Source: Bacteroides oleiciplenus YIT 12058 (lineage in GTDB: Bacteria > Bacteroidota > Bacteroidia > Bacteroidales > Bacteroidaceae). From it: 64,000 nt of DNA. Made by a program: the position numbers and the translations under genes. Below the pieces are notes generated by a model, which was not told the origin of the DNA, searched no databases, and was given only the letters and a program-made list of their open reading frames with translations. How positions within the stretch are numbered: the first letter of the stretch is position 1; each line of letters begins with the position of its first letter. The stretch lies in the NCBI RefSeq assembly GCF_000315485.1, contig NZ_JH992940.1:789574-853573 (forward strand). The letters run 5' to 3'. Positions 8,563 to 20,300 of this stretch are shown here, piece after piece.

Positions 8563-10857
8563 ATGTCACTATACAAATATGCCAGATACAAAGTCCTTCT
8601 TGACCCTGAATCTCACAAGACTCAGGGTTTACAGGTAGGTGATGTAGTACGTAGACAATACCTTGATGGGAAAAATCTGATTTACTCCCTGATGATTGTA
8701 TTGCAAACCGGAATCGATACAATTTTAGATAAAACCGGAAAGGAGTTAGAGTCTTCTTATTTCATAGGGGCACTTATTGAAGGCGATGAACCTGTAAATG
8801 GTGAACTACTGGATTTTGTACGTACTACCAACCTGTTCAATGCAGATCGGAGTGGTGCATTGTACCTAACTGCTTCTGACTCTGAGGCCCCTTTTATGGA
8901 TATCATAGATGGAATGGCTTTTGAAAACTCTCTATGCTATCCTTTTATGGGAGAAGGCCGGACTAACGAAGCTGATAGCAGAAGATATTCATGTGTAGGA
9001 GCTGACTTCGTAACATCCACCTATTTTGATTCACAATTGGATGCTTATAGGGTCTTCAGGATAACAAGAAATAGAAATATACCTGCCATTGGGGAAGTTA
9101 TCGGGTTTAAACAGACATTGGAAAAGGGAGTTCATCATCCCCAGCGCGTCGTTATATCTTATAAAATCAGAGCATCCTGTCCCATAGAAAATGTACAAGT
9201 TAGTTTTGGATATACAGATGGCACGCAGCCCGAAGGAACTGATACAATAAATATAGATACTGAATGGAGTTATAAGCTGATGTTAGTTACAGTGGACTAT
9301 CCGGAAGAATATTCCCGAAGCCTGTTAATTGACATGACATCTTTTCTGCAAGAAAAAGACTGGTGTGAAATATCAGACCTGAATATCGTTCTACTCTCGG
9401 ATATTACCAATTTTTCAAATGGGACAAAGGCACGCATTGGCAAAATAAGAGGTATTGTTGATCCTCTCTTTGGGGTATTGGATGGTTACGGCGCCTACTT
9501 TCAGAGCTTATATGCTACCCAAAATGTTAACGTAGCGGGAACATTGACCGCCGGAGACAGAACAGGGTTTGCAAGTACTTTTTATGTGGGCCGCATTCAC
9601 AAAAATAGCCTTATAAATAGTCTATACGGCAACTTTGTTCAGACGGTTTTGGTATCTGACTCAGAAAAAGCGCCTGCAGGTATAGGACACGTTTTTCAGC
9701 TCCCCTTTTCCACAACAGAGTATATTTGCCAGGATTATGAGTGGAAAAAAAGACATATAGGAGAGAAATATTGCTTCTCATTCTGGGCAAAATCCGGAAA
9801 AGCCGGTAGTTTATCATTTATCTTGGATGAAAAGCTTTATCAGGAGATTCACATTGAAAAAGAAAATGAATGGAAACGATACCACATTTCTTTTGTCGTC
9901 AATTGTAATGAAGAAAATGAACTTAGAATAGGTTTCAAACATGATATGGGGAATATCTGTTTTTGTTCCCCTCAACTGGAAGCGGGTGAAAAGCCTTCTT
10001 TATATCAGGCAACAGATGGCATTCTGAATGATACAGACGAATATGGCGCCTGGTTTTGCAGAGGTGGTGTTGGTGGTACAATACAAAATCCTTTACTTCG
10101 TCTAAATTCCGATGGTTCTATCGAAGCTGGCAATAAGTCTTTTGTAATCAATCCGGATGGTACTGGGTACTTTGCAGGAGGCCGATTCAAATGGACAGAA
10201 GACACGATTACTTTGCAGGACGTGACTATCCGTTGGGAAGACTTCGATGAGAAAACACATAATAAACTCCTCCCTAAATCAGTAAGTATAGAGGGGGCAA
10301 ATGTTTTTCACTATGCAGACACCTTAACAAAGGAGGTTGTACAACCGGAAAAGATTGAACTGGTTGCAACAGAACATAATTTCAATAGTATTGCCAACAA
10401 ATGGCAATATCTTTCCACTGATAATGTATGGAAAGATATTTGTACAGGCAGTATATATATTGTCACTCCAACATTTCATGGCTGGGAAGGTCAGGACATA
10501 CTTATACTGCGTTATAAGGCTTTTTGGGAAGAAACGGAATTTGTATCAACCTACACCATAACAAAGCAATATGACGGACAAGATGCTTATTCTGTATATG
10601 TCACTTCCAGCCAGGGGGCGACTTTCAGAAATGGTATTATATCTACCATACTAAGTGCACTCGTTTTTAAAGGAGGCATTGATGTAACGGATAGAATACC
10701 GGATTCTAATTTTAAATGGAATAGAATTAGTAACAACCTTCAAAGTGATGAATTATGGAACTCCACAGAACACATAGGTAAAAAACTGGAGATATCGGCA
10801 GAAGATGTATACCGGAAGGCTGTTTTTGATTGTGAAATAACACTCTCTGATTCATAA
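8563..10857 (+). CDS. Large tail fibre / receptor-binding protein with Ig-like C-terminus
   Basis: A protein of 764 residues. The N-terminal 300 residues are not recognisable in detail. Residues 305-335 contain YGAYFQSLYATQNVNVAGTL, a fibre-type linker. Residues 345-480 look like a jelly-roll carbohydrate-binding module (strands with FSFWAKSGKAGSLSF and a closing QLEAGEKPSLYQ). Residues 640-764 carry the QYDGQDAYSVYVTSSQGATF module also seen in Ig-like domains of phage tail proteins. Together with the preceding gene it probably recognises surface glycan. It ends 16 bp before the convergent regulator gene. Confidence 0.7.
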   Translation: MSLYKYARYKVLLDPESHKTQGLQVGDVVRRQYLDGKNLIYSLMIVLQTGIDTILDKTGKELESSYFIGALIEGDEPVNGELLDFVRTTNLFNADRSGALYLTASDSEAPFMDIIDGMAFENSLCYPFMGEGRTNEADSRRYSCVGADFVTSTYFDSQLDAYRVFRITRNRNIPAIGEVIGFKQTLEKGVHHPQRVVISYKIRASCPIENVQVSFGYTDGTQPEGTDTINIDTEWSYKLMLVTVDYPEEYSRSLLIDMTSFLQEKDWCEISDLNIVLLSDITNFSNGTKARIGKIRGIVDPLFGVLDGYGAYFQSLYATQNVNVAGTLTAGDRTGFASTFYVGRIHKNSLINSLYGNFVQTVLVSDSEKAPAGIGHVFQLPFSTTEYICQDYEWKKRHIGEKYCFSFWAKSGKAGSLSFILDEKLYQEIHIEKENEWKRYHISFVVNCNEENELRIGFKHDMGNICFCSPQLEAGEKPSLYQATDGILNDTDEYGAWFCRGGVGGTIQNPLLRLNSDGSIEAGNKSFVINPDGTGYFAGGRFKWTEDTITLQDVTIRWEDFDEKTHNKLLPKSVSIEGANVFHYADTLTKEVVQPEKIELVATEHNFNSIANKWQYLSTDNVWKDICTGSIYIVTPTFHGWEGQDILILRYKAFWEETEFVSTYTITKQYDGQDAYSVYVTSSQGATFRNGIISTILSALVFKGGIDVTDRIPDSNFKWNRISNNLQSDELWNSTEHIGKKLEISAEDVYRKAVFDCEITLSDS

Positions 10858-10873
10858 ACCTTTCGTATATAAG

Positions 10874-12664
10874 TCAGCCCATAGCATCCCTGACATATTG
10901 CATAGGAGAAACGCCATAGAAATCCTTGAATCTTTTAGAAAAATACTTGCCATCACAATACCCCAGCAAAGTGGCAATCTCTGAGACACTATACCGCCTG
11001 GATGCCAACATGGTTTTCGCAATTCCCATTTTATAGGATAGAATATAATTTGTGGGAGACTGCCCGGCTATGAGTTTTACTCTATTATAAAATGCAGTCC
11101 GGCTCATTCCTATGTCAGCACAAAGCATCTCGACAGTATATTTTTCTGTAGAAAGATTTTTCTCCAGACATTTCTGTAATTTATCTACTAATATAGCGTC
11201 ACTATCACCCTGTGTCACCTTTTCCGAGTGATCTCCGGGAAGCGTGCTGGCAGCAAATTCTTTTAAACGTTCTTTTTGAACAATACGATGGTTTATGAGA
11301 GCTGCAATATCCGCTTTGAGTTTACAAACATTTACCATTCGCAGTTCAATTCTATCGGCACCACAACTTGTATGCGTTAAATAGTCAGCATTAGAGCTTA
11401 TCAAAAGAATTACCGGAATATTACACATACAGGCATCCTCCTTTATTTCAGCACAAAGTTCACTTCCATACACACCATTAACTGTCTCATCGATGATTAT
11501 AGCATCCGGATTACGCTGCCCCATAAAAGGACAAATCCGTTCCGGATCGTCATAGACCGACACTTGAAAGTTTTTGGAAAGCGTATCATCCAAGTAACCA
11601 CTAAGATCCTTGTCTGCCATAACTAACATTACATGAGGAGCCTTATCGGATTTAGACACACAATTTACATGCAAATGACTATTACAGGAAAAAGTTGAAC
11701 TATAGCCTTTCCGTATTGATTCCTGAACTACAGGACAATGCTCTGTTCTACAAAAATACTCCATCGGTACACAGATTTGTATAAAAGCCGCCCCTCTGCT
11801 TATGCCACCTGTCATTTCTCCCCCATGCAACCGGATCATCTTTCTTACAACACAGAAAGTCCTGCAACAAAATATCGGTACCCTTGTCAGGATAGACAGC
11901 TTTAATCGAGACATTTTTTTCCCCATTTCCGGATTATTAGTTATCAGAAGATTCCAACTATCCCCCTCATGTGACACTTTAACGCTTACACAGCCTTTCC
12001 GGGAAGTAGAATCAATTACTCTAAACAAAAGACATTGCAAAGCGGCTGTCATCATAACTTCATTTACACGACAGCTAATATAACCAGGTTCCCTGTTGAT
12101 ATCCAACTGAATCTGACGGGTATCAGCATACATTTGGCAATTTTTGAGTATCGAACTAATAAAAGTATAAAGCTCAAGCTCATTTTTCCGTAATTTAGTC
12201 CGGGTTTTATTTACAAGCATATTCAGCGCAACAATATTCTGGAAACAGTCAAGAACATGTTTATTATACCTGAGTATATGTTTCATCTTTCCCGATATAT
12301 CTGAAGGTAAATCGGTAGATTCAATATCATATAAAAGGTTTTGCATCAATGCCAACGGTGTCTGAGTCTTATGCACCATATTCAGAGCAATCCTTAACTT
12401 CTCATGACAAAGTAATTCTTTGCTACGCTTTAACCTATAGTACGACATAAGAAAAATGATTAATCCCATGACAAGACTCTCAAAAGGATATGACCAGGGA
12501 ACAAACCATGAAAGAGATGAGGTCATAGGATATGTTATATACTGATAGTCCGGATGTTCATTTCCATTTAGTCGCAGGGAGAGATGAGAAATAGTTGAAT
12601 ATGAATGCAATTGATTTAACCGTGTGCCAATCAGCGCAAAAACAAATATCAAAATAAATTTCAT
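10874..12664 (-). CDS. Degenerate hybrid two-component system regulator (histidine kinase, receiver, AraC)
   Basis: A protein of 596 residues in the domain order of Bacteroides HTCS regulators but without the large periplasmic sensor: a hydrophobic N-terminus (1-17), only about 35 residues outside, a second membrane segment (around 53-75), HisKA with MVHKTQTPLALM, an ATPase-like region, a receiver and a C-terminal AraC HTH (about 500-596, with IATLLGYCDGKYFSKRFKDF). The H-box His and receiver Asp (AIIIDETV) are present, but the N-box Asn, the G2 glycine motif and the receiver Lys are not recognisable. It may act without phosphotransfer. It is transcribed against the surrounding fibre genes. 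Targets are unknown; fibre genes or host surface genes are both possible. Confidence 0.85.
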   Translation of the reverse strand: MKFILIFVFALIGTRLNQLHSYSTISHLSLRLNGNEHPDYQYITYPMTSSLSWFVPWSYPFESLVMGLIIFLMSYYRLKRSKELLCHEKLRIALNMVHKTQTPLALMQNLLYDIESTDLPSDISGKMKHILRYNKHVLDCFQNIVALNMLVNKTRTKLRKNELELYTFISSILKNCQMYADTRQIQLDINREPGYISCRVNEVMMTAALQCLLFRVIDSTSRKGCVSVKVSHEGDSWNLLITNNPEMGKKMSRLKLSILTRVPIFCCRTFCVVRKMIRLHGGEMTGGISRGAAFIQICVPMEYFCRTEHCPVVQESIRKGYSSTFSCNSHLHVNCVSKSDKAPHVMLVMADKDLSGYLDDTLSKNFQVSVYDDPERICPFMGQRNPDAIIIDETVNGVYGSELCAEIKEDACMCNIPVILLISSNADYLTHTSCGADRIELRMVNVCKLKADIAALINHRIVQKERLKEFAASTLPGDHSEKVTQGDSDAILVDKLQKCLEKNLSTEKYTVEMLCADIGMSRTAFYNRVKLIAGQSPTNYILSYKMGIAKTMLASRRYSVSEIATLLGYCDGKYFSKRFKDFYGVSPMQYVRDAMG

Positions 12665-12942
12665 ACAAAATCAAATAAGTTAGTTAAATAGCTTTTGTGT
12701 GACGTGCATATTAATACCAATAATATACCTTAATTCAAACATTCAGTATATGAGTATAGTTCGTTCTTGAAGGGCAAATGGAACGTTTTTTATCAAAAAC
12801 ACGTTTGTTTTCATCATAGTCCGATTTATTGATACATTTATTAACAAGGTAGATTCATTAAGCGTAATATAACACCAATTATATATCATTTTGCAAAGTA
12901 TAATTACAATCATTATAGATAACCCCTCTCCTCTTTTAAACT
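12665..12942. promoter_or_regulatory. Divergent intergenic region between regulator and fibre gene
   Basis: These 278 bp are AT-rich and separate the minus-strand regulator from the plus-strand fibre gene. On the plus strand TCATTTTG at 12886-12893 is one base off the TAnnTTTG box, about 107 bp before the ATG at 13000, without a convincing -33 box. I find no gene and no strong dyad. Being between an AraC-family regulator and a fibre gene, it is a plausible operator region. Confidence 0.35.
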
Positions 12943-12999
12943 ATGTACCAGTTAATAGCACTAATCTCTGTATATATCTTAAACCTTAAATCACTGACA

Positions 13000-14310
13000 A
13001 TGGCATTAAAAGTAGCAAGAGGACAAATCACTATTATCGATCAGAACGATGCAGTATCTATTCAGGCTTTCCTTGGTTCCAGTCAACCTTTGACGCAAGT
13101 ATATAATAAAGATACCAATGTATATGCTCCTAACTGGGCAGCAAGTTCACATCTAATTCTTACTCCTTCACTTTTTATAAGTGGAAAAGGGGCAACAGAC
13201 CAGATAAGCTCTGTTGGTAATGCTGCAAATTTAACCCCGGGAGTAAAGAGTGGGACAACCAAATGGTATAAAAATGGTGTATTAATCACAAGTGGTCAAG
13301 ACAGTTGTACGATTGGCGCTGCGTCAGCTAAATATGCACTAACCGTTAGCGCTAATCACATGTCCGTCAATGCTCCACAGGTGAGATATACGTTTGAGTC
13401 CATATACATCGATGCTAACGGTTTGGAAATCCCATTCAGAGCTGAAATTCAATTTACACAGCATTTGAATGCAGGAGCAACCATTTGTGCAGTTGCATAT
13501 GCACCTCAAGGTGTCGTTTTCAAAAACGATGCAGTTTCAACACTTTCTGCCCATTGTGACATGTGGAGAGGGGCTACTATTGATAATACCAATGTAAGCT
13601 ATGCATGGGGAATTAAGGATGGAGGAGTATTTTCTCCAACGACCTTAACTGCCGCAGCAGCTTCAGGAGCAACTACTGTAACAGTAAACTCTATTGCGAA
13701 TATGGAGGCAGGTGGTAAAGTTACAATAGGTTCCTCACAATACACAATATCTTCTATTAATACAAGCACCAAAGTTGTAACACTCACTACGACTCTTACT
13801 GCAGCAGCCACTTCTGGCACAGCAGTATCATGTCCTTATTATAGTTCAGTATTGGGTGTTGGTTGGTCATGTCTTACACAGAGCAATCAACGTGGAGTAA
13901 CGTCCGGCTGGACAACAAATGAAATTACTATAACGCCAGATGCCGTACTCAATTTTGAAACTTTCAAATGTTCTATTAAAGATACGGATACAAGCACTGG
14001 CAATGCTTCCGCAAATAAAGTTGTTTGTGATATAATATCTTTTGCAGACATGTCGGACCCCATTAGCGTCGATATAGTCAGCCAGAAAGGATTTACTATA
14101 AAAAACAATGCTAACGATGTTGACGCCAAAGCAATCCTTTATCGTAATGGCGAGGAGTTAGATGCAGCAGGAACAGCATATACATATATCTGGAAGCTAT
14201 GGAATACAGCTGGAACTTCAGTCGTCAAAACTTACACAGGCAAATCAATCACAGTAAGTAAAGCGGATGTGACAGGTAAAGGTGTTTTGATGTGTGAAGT
14301 ATCAAAATAG
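13000..14310 (+). CDS. Tail fibre protein with Ig-like repeats
   Basis: The frame is open from 12943, but the ATG at 13000 gives MALKVARGQITI, parallel to the start MAKKLLARGQATI of the next fibre gene, so 13000 is the better start (436 residues). A beta-rich N-terminal domain precedes a Thr/Ala/Ser-rich module at about residues 205-265 that contains TLTAAAASGATTVTVNSI, a small domain found in various phage fibres. The C-terminal 90 residues have Ig-like strands (SVDIVSQKGFTIKNNANDVD). The shared N-terminal motif with the 2048-residue protein suggests that both dock to the same tail component. Confidence 0.65.
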   Translation: MALKVARGQITIIDQNDAVSIQAFLGSSQPLTQVYNKDTNVYAPNWAASSHLILTPSLFISGKGATDQISSVGNAANLTPGVKSGTTKWYKNGVLITSGQDSCTIGAASAKYALTVSANHMSVNAPQVRYTFESIYIDANGLEIPFRAEIQFTQHLNAGATICAVAYAPQGVVFKNDAVSTLSAHCDMWRGATIDNTNVSYAWGIKDGGVFSPTTLTAAAASGATTVTVNSIANMEAGGKVTIGSSQYTISSINTSTKVVTLTTTLTAAATSGTAVSCPYYSSVLGVGWSCLTQSNQRGVTSGWTTNEITITPDAVLNFETFKCSIKDTDTSTGNASANKVVCDIISFADMSDPISVDIVSQKGFTIKNNANDVDAKAILYRNGEELDAAGTAYTYIWKLWNTAGTSVVKTYTGKSITVSKADVTGKGVLMCEVSK

Positions 14311-14337
14311 AATTGACAGAAAGATTTAAAACATAGA

Positions 14338-14366
14338 AAAGGCAGTAAAAGCTGCCTTTCTTTATT
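14338..14366 (+). terminator. Rho-independent terminator after fibre gene
   Basis: AAAGGCAG at 14338-14345 pairs perfectly with CTGCCTTT at 14352-14359 around a 6-nt loop, and CTTTATT follows. It sits between two fibre genes on the same strand, only about 30 bp before the next ATG, so it probably dampens rather than stops transcription into the 2048-residue gene, unless a promoter lies in that short gap. Confidence 0.75.
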
Positions 14367-14396
14367 CAGAACAAGTTACTGAGGCAAAGAAATTAT

Positions 14397-17300
14397 ATGG
14401 CAAAAAAATTATTGGCACGTGGACAAGCTACCATAAACACCCTTCAGGATTCATATACATTGACCTTATCAATCAACAATTATGTATTTACATCAGAAGC
14501 AAACGGCACTATCCGGAATGCAGTAACTATTACTTCTTTTGTAAAAGCTACGCTGGATAATAAGGAATTTACTGATTTTACAATTGGCGTTATCACAAAA
14601 CCTGCGGGTTTTTCTTCAATAACAGTAAACAATACTTATAAGAGTATAACATTCTCCATATTAGCTAATACAACAAATCTAGCTGATAATGGAGTTATTA
14701 TGATTCCAGTCATAATAAAAGGAATAACATATAGTTTATCGTTTGTATGGGCAAAATCCAGAAGTGGGCAATCTGGAGTAAATGGTAATGATGGATATAC
14801 AATTAAGTCATCCAGACAAAGTTGTGTCATATCAACAGATAAAGATGGAAAGATACATACAGAAGTAAAAACATCTACCATTATTTCTGCGCTTATAGGG
14901 AAAACTGTAGTCACTCCAGTAATCGGTACTCTACCAACAATAGCCGGATGTGTTTTAAGTAAATCCGGATCTACTATCACCATTACCTTCAACATTGGAA
15001 CCTCTTTAGCTGAAAGTGGAACTATAGATATCCCCATAACAATAAATGGACTGGCTTTTGGTGTATCATTTTCTTACGCGAAAGCGCGTAGTGGAGCTAA
15101 TGGCAATACTGGAGCAGCAGGTGTTGACGCCAATATGCTAGATTGGGTTAAGGAATGGAATACCAATAAGACACTCATAAACACTAGTACTGTCATAACT
15201 CCCAAGCTATTTGCCGGTACCAAAAATTCCAATGGTACTCTTACGGGGATTGCCATAGGACATTTTGCATTAAGCACATTAAATGCATCAGGTTCTATTA
15301 TTACGGAAACGGTTAATGGTATTTGTGGTTTCAAAGATGGATATAAGACTTTTTTTGTTGATAGTACAGGTAATGTTCAACTAGGGCGTAATAATCAATT
15401 TATCAAGTATAATTCTGTTACAGGAAAAATTGAATTTGGTTCTGACGTTACCATGAACTGGGTGAATGCCATTAATACAACCAAGACAGAAGTGATAAAT
15501 TCCGCCGCATCCACTGCACAGACGAAAGCGGATGCAGCAAAGAACGCTGCGATTGCCGCTGCTGCTACTGACGCAGCCAACAAGGTAAACGCAATCAAAA
15601 TCGGTGGTCGCAATTACATCCGTAATAGTGCTTTCACGTCAAACCTGACAGGAGTTTCCGCTGATGGAACTACCGTATCCATAGATACTGCTACTTTATA
15701 CAATAATTACCGAACGCTAAAGGTATTACAAAACACGGCGTGTACGGATTCCAACGCGGCCACGCAAAGGACTTATTTTAATGTAATCAATGGCAAGATA
15801 TGTACACCTGCCAGCTTTTCGATGTATGTGAAAGGCTCGGTTGCATCAGTTATGAAAATACGCATCGGTGGTTCCGGAATCAGAACTGTGAATATCACTA
15901 CTTCATGGCAACGTGTTGTTCTTGAAAATATCACCCCTACCTCTGCAGTGGTCCTTTTCGGATTCCAAACTGTGGGGACATACTGGTGTGCTCTTCCTAT
16001 GTTAGTGGAAGGCAGTAAAACGGCAGACTGGATTCCCGCTCCCGAAGATGTGGACAGCAGTGTTGCTGCCGCCAAAAAAGCCGGCACAGATGCCAAGCTG
16101 GTTGCCGATGCCATCACGAGTAAGGCGAATACGGAAGGCTGGGCAACAAAGCTCACCTATATAGGCTCCACAGGCATCTTTACGGGAACGCTTTCTGCCA
16201 ATACAGTGAACGCCGTCCGTATCAATGCTTCCCAGATCACAATCGGAACCATCGATGCGGCGCGTATCAACGTAGCGGCATTGAAAACATCGCTGATAAC
16301 GGCAGGTAACATCGAGGCATTGACGCTGAATGTAACTAAAGGAAAAATTGGTGGCTGGTCTCTGGATGCCGACTCAATTTTCAGGGGAACGAAAAATAAC
16401 TCCTCCGGAGCATATACAGGAACTGCAGGCTCGGTCTGTATTGGTTCTAATGGTATCAGAGGATTCAAATGGAGGCTAGATGCAACTGGGGCGGGTGCCG
16501 TTGCAGGTGGGAACATCAGTTGGGATGCGGCGGGGAATGTTACTTTCGGTTCTTCTGTTGTTTTGAACTGGACCAATGCCGCCACTGCCGCCGCAGGTAA
16601 TGCGTTGGATGCTGCAAAGTCGTATGCGAACACCAAGAAAACCGAAGCCATCAATTCTGCCGCCACAGATGCTACGAACAAGGTAAATGCCCTGCAAATC
16701 GGTGGTAGGAATTTCTATAAAAAGAGTACTTCCATCACAAGCTTGATAAACTCCCCGACAGTGCAGAAAGAAGAAAGCGCCGACTCCCGGAATGGATTCA
16801 AACTGACTGGAAAAAAAGACCTGACCTGTGCAATCAGGATTAACAATATAATCACCCGCAATGGCTCCTATGTAGTCAGTTTTTTGGGAAAGAGCAACGG
16901 TACAAGTACTCCCAACTTTAATGTGTGTGACATCGCTTGCTCAGGTAATGCACAATTTACAACCTCTTGGAAGAAATTTGAACTGAAGGTCAATGTAAGT
17001 AATTACACGGATGCTGTCTATCATTTCCTCGATATTGAAAACCTGGGATGGCTCTATTATTGGCTAAAGGATTTTAAAATAGAGGAAGGCACCAAAGCAA
17101 CGGGATGGAGCCCGGCACCGGAAGATACAGACAGTAGCATCAAGACTGTATCGGACAAAGCCGACGGGACAATTACAGCCTTGGGAGGAACTTCCTTTCC
17201 CAAGCTGACCCATATCTCCGGTACAGGAATCTACACGGGCACGCTGACTGCCTCACAGGTGAATGCGGTTGCGATCAATGCCGGGAGCATTACCACAGGC

Positions 17301-20300
17301 ACACTCAGTGCGGACAGGATAGGCTCCAAAGCGATTACTGCCGCCAAGATTGCCGCCGGCACGATCACCGCGGCTGAAATAAACGTGGCAAGCATACAGG
17401 CATCTGTCGTTACGGCAAACGCCGTCAATGGCCTGACATGCACATTCAACAAGGGAACGATAGCCGGTTGGAATATCAATGCGAACCAGATTTTCAAGAA
17501 CAACGTTTATCTGGGCTCTGATGGCTCTATATATAATGGTACAAAATGGAAACTCGGCAATGACGGGTCAGGGCAAATCGCCAATGGGAATATCAGCTGG
17601 AACGCTGCGGGGGCAGTGACTTTCGGAACATCCGTTTCCCTGCAATGGAAGAACGATATTGAAAGTGCCAAAACTACGAACTACGGTTACCGATATTACA
17701 AGAAAATCGTAGTGAACGGTGAATCGGGTAAATATTATCCCATCGTCTTCAAAGGTGGTGACCAGACGATAAAAAGGGATATCCTTATTCGCCGAGGCTA
17801 CAGTGAACAGGCGCCAACTGACTGGGATAACAAAAGTACCACACACAAAGGTGGCCTGAGCCTGTTATTGAAAGTGAACTTCGGAGGTTGGGGCGGTGCA
17901 TCTTATTCATGGGACATATATGAACTGTCGGAGGTCTATTCACGTATGTTTGCCGGTGCCGCTTATTGCGGCAATTACTGTATGTTCGCCGTTTACCTGC
18001 GTGGCGGGGGCGATGGAGGAGCCGTTTACCACCTGTATTCCGACCAGCCGATTGAGAGTGCGACGTACAGCCCTTCACCCATTCCCCCCGCACCCCAGAT
18101 CGCTTATAACTCGGACCGTATTTTCCAAAGCGGAACAAGTACCGCGAACGCTCCTGCACCCCGTACCTTAACGGCTGCTGTGGAAGAAGAAATCCGTTAC
18201 CACCGTTTTATTGGACTGGCACAAGGAAACGATACTACCCTGAAAGCACACCCCCTCACTTACATCGGTTCAACGGGCATCTATACGGGGACACTAACAG
18301 CAAACCAAGTGAATGCGGTTGCTATCAATGCAAGTAGCATTACCACAGGTACGCTCAGTGCTGACAGGATAGCTGCGGGAAGCATCTCGTCTACGAAACT
18401 GGATGCTACGAGTATTAAAGCCAATATCATAAATGTCGGATATATCAACGGATTAACATGCGCCTTTACAAAAGGATCAATCGGTGGCTGGACAATAACC
18501 AGCAATTCCATCTCAGGAGGACAAATTGTTCTTGACAAGGCAAACAAACGGGTAGTCGTATATGGTGCTTCATCAGGTCCGACAAGCGGACAAAGGGTAC
18601 AGATTTACCATAACAGTAATACAGATTTCGGACTCTACACAACAGATTCGAAAGGAACAGTCGTTGTTCAATTAGGTTCAAACAACAAAATTGCCGGATG
18701 GACGATTAACCCCACACAGATATACAAAAATAATGTATATTTAGGAAGTGACGGTTCTATCACCAATGGTACGAAATGGAAACTTGGTAACGACGGGTCG
18801 GGACAAATCGCCAATGGAAACATTAGTTGGAACGCAGCGGGAACTGTAACCTTTGGCTCATCCGTATCCCTGAACTGGACAAATGCAGCTACAAATGCTT
18901 TAAACTCCGCAAAAAACTATGCGGATACCAAAAAGACGGAAGCTGTCAGTGTAGCAGCTACGGATGCGACGGCAAAAGCCAATGCTGCCAAAGAGCTTGC
19001 TCTGGCAACTGCTTTTGGGAAAATGATATATCGCGACCCTGAATTCCGGAATGGTAATAACGGCATCAATGTATATAATAATAGTGGAAACGGTACGGTA
19101 ACAATTACTCGGACAGGGTTATCCAGTGCTCCTAACGACAGCAAAATGGTACTGGAGATTAAGACCACAGGTACTGCTTCACCCGATAATGGTGGCTTCT
19201 TTTTTGGTACGACATGCTCCAACCGGAAAGTTTTTATTTCCAAAATTATAGCCAAAATACCGGTTGGAAGGAATATTCAATGGGCAAGTAACTCTATCGG
19301 TACTTCAGGCAGCAGCAAATGGCTAACACCCAACGCAGGAACAGGTGATTGGGCAGAGTATGTGTACAAAGTGACGTGCGGCACTTCAAATTTTTCTTCC
19401 ACGAACTTCTTTTATCTTGACGGTGTACAGGGAACTTCGGCTGCCCCCATCATTTGGCAGGTAGCTTATGCAACCGTGTTTGACACGACTTCCAGCGAGA
19501 GGTACACCACCACCATTGATGCCAACGGAATATATACCGGAACGGTGCGTGCAGGTCAGATGCTTATCGACAGCGCCTTAGTGGTAGGTGGCAGCAGTTA
19601 TAACGGAAGCATTTCGCTACGTGACTCGGGAAATAATATAATGGCGACACTTGACCGTTCGGGGATAACTGCAGTAGCGGGAAAGATAGGGGGATGGAAT
19701 ATCAACTCCGGTTCTATCTACGCCTGCGCTCCTGCCGGAGGGCACCGGGTATTCATTACTTCCAGCGGATATTTATATAATGACGACGGTACACAGGATT
19801 TTTGGGGACTACGTGCGGATGGTTCTGCAACTTTCGGCTATGGCAAGATTCTTTTCGACAATGACGGTTCCGGATATGTAGCAAATAAGAACATCAAATG
19901 GGACTCAAAAGGTAATGTGGAAGTTAAGGGTAACATCACCGCCAATTCAGGATTAATAGCAGGCTTTACAATTAGTGGCAACAAACTAATAAATACGGCA
20001 GCTGATTCTTCAATTATGTTTTCATCGCTGATGGGCAATGCTTCCATGACGATAAACTCCAGCAGTGCACTTCTCTCCTTGCGTGCAGATTCAGCCCGTA
20101 CAGGCATCTATTTGCAAACGTATGCGGCAGGAGCCAGAGGCATATATATTGTAGCCAATGCAGGCTCAAAATTTGCAATCGAAAGTTATGGTCCTGTATT
20201 ATTAGGACAACGTATTAGTGAAAAATGGAATGTCCCGGGCGTACTATATATAGGATGCAAATTCAATGCCGGAGATAATACAAGCTTCGGCAAAATTTGG

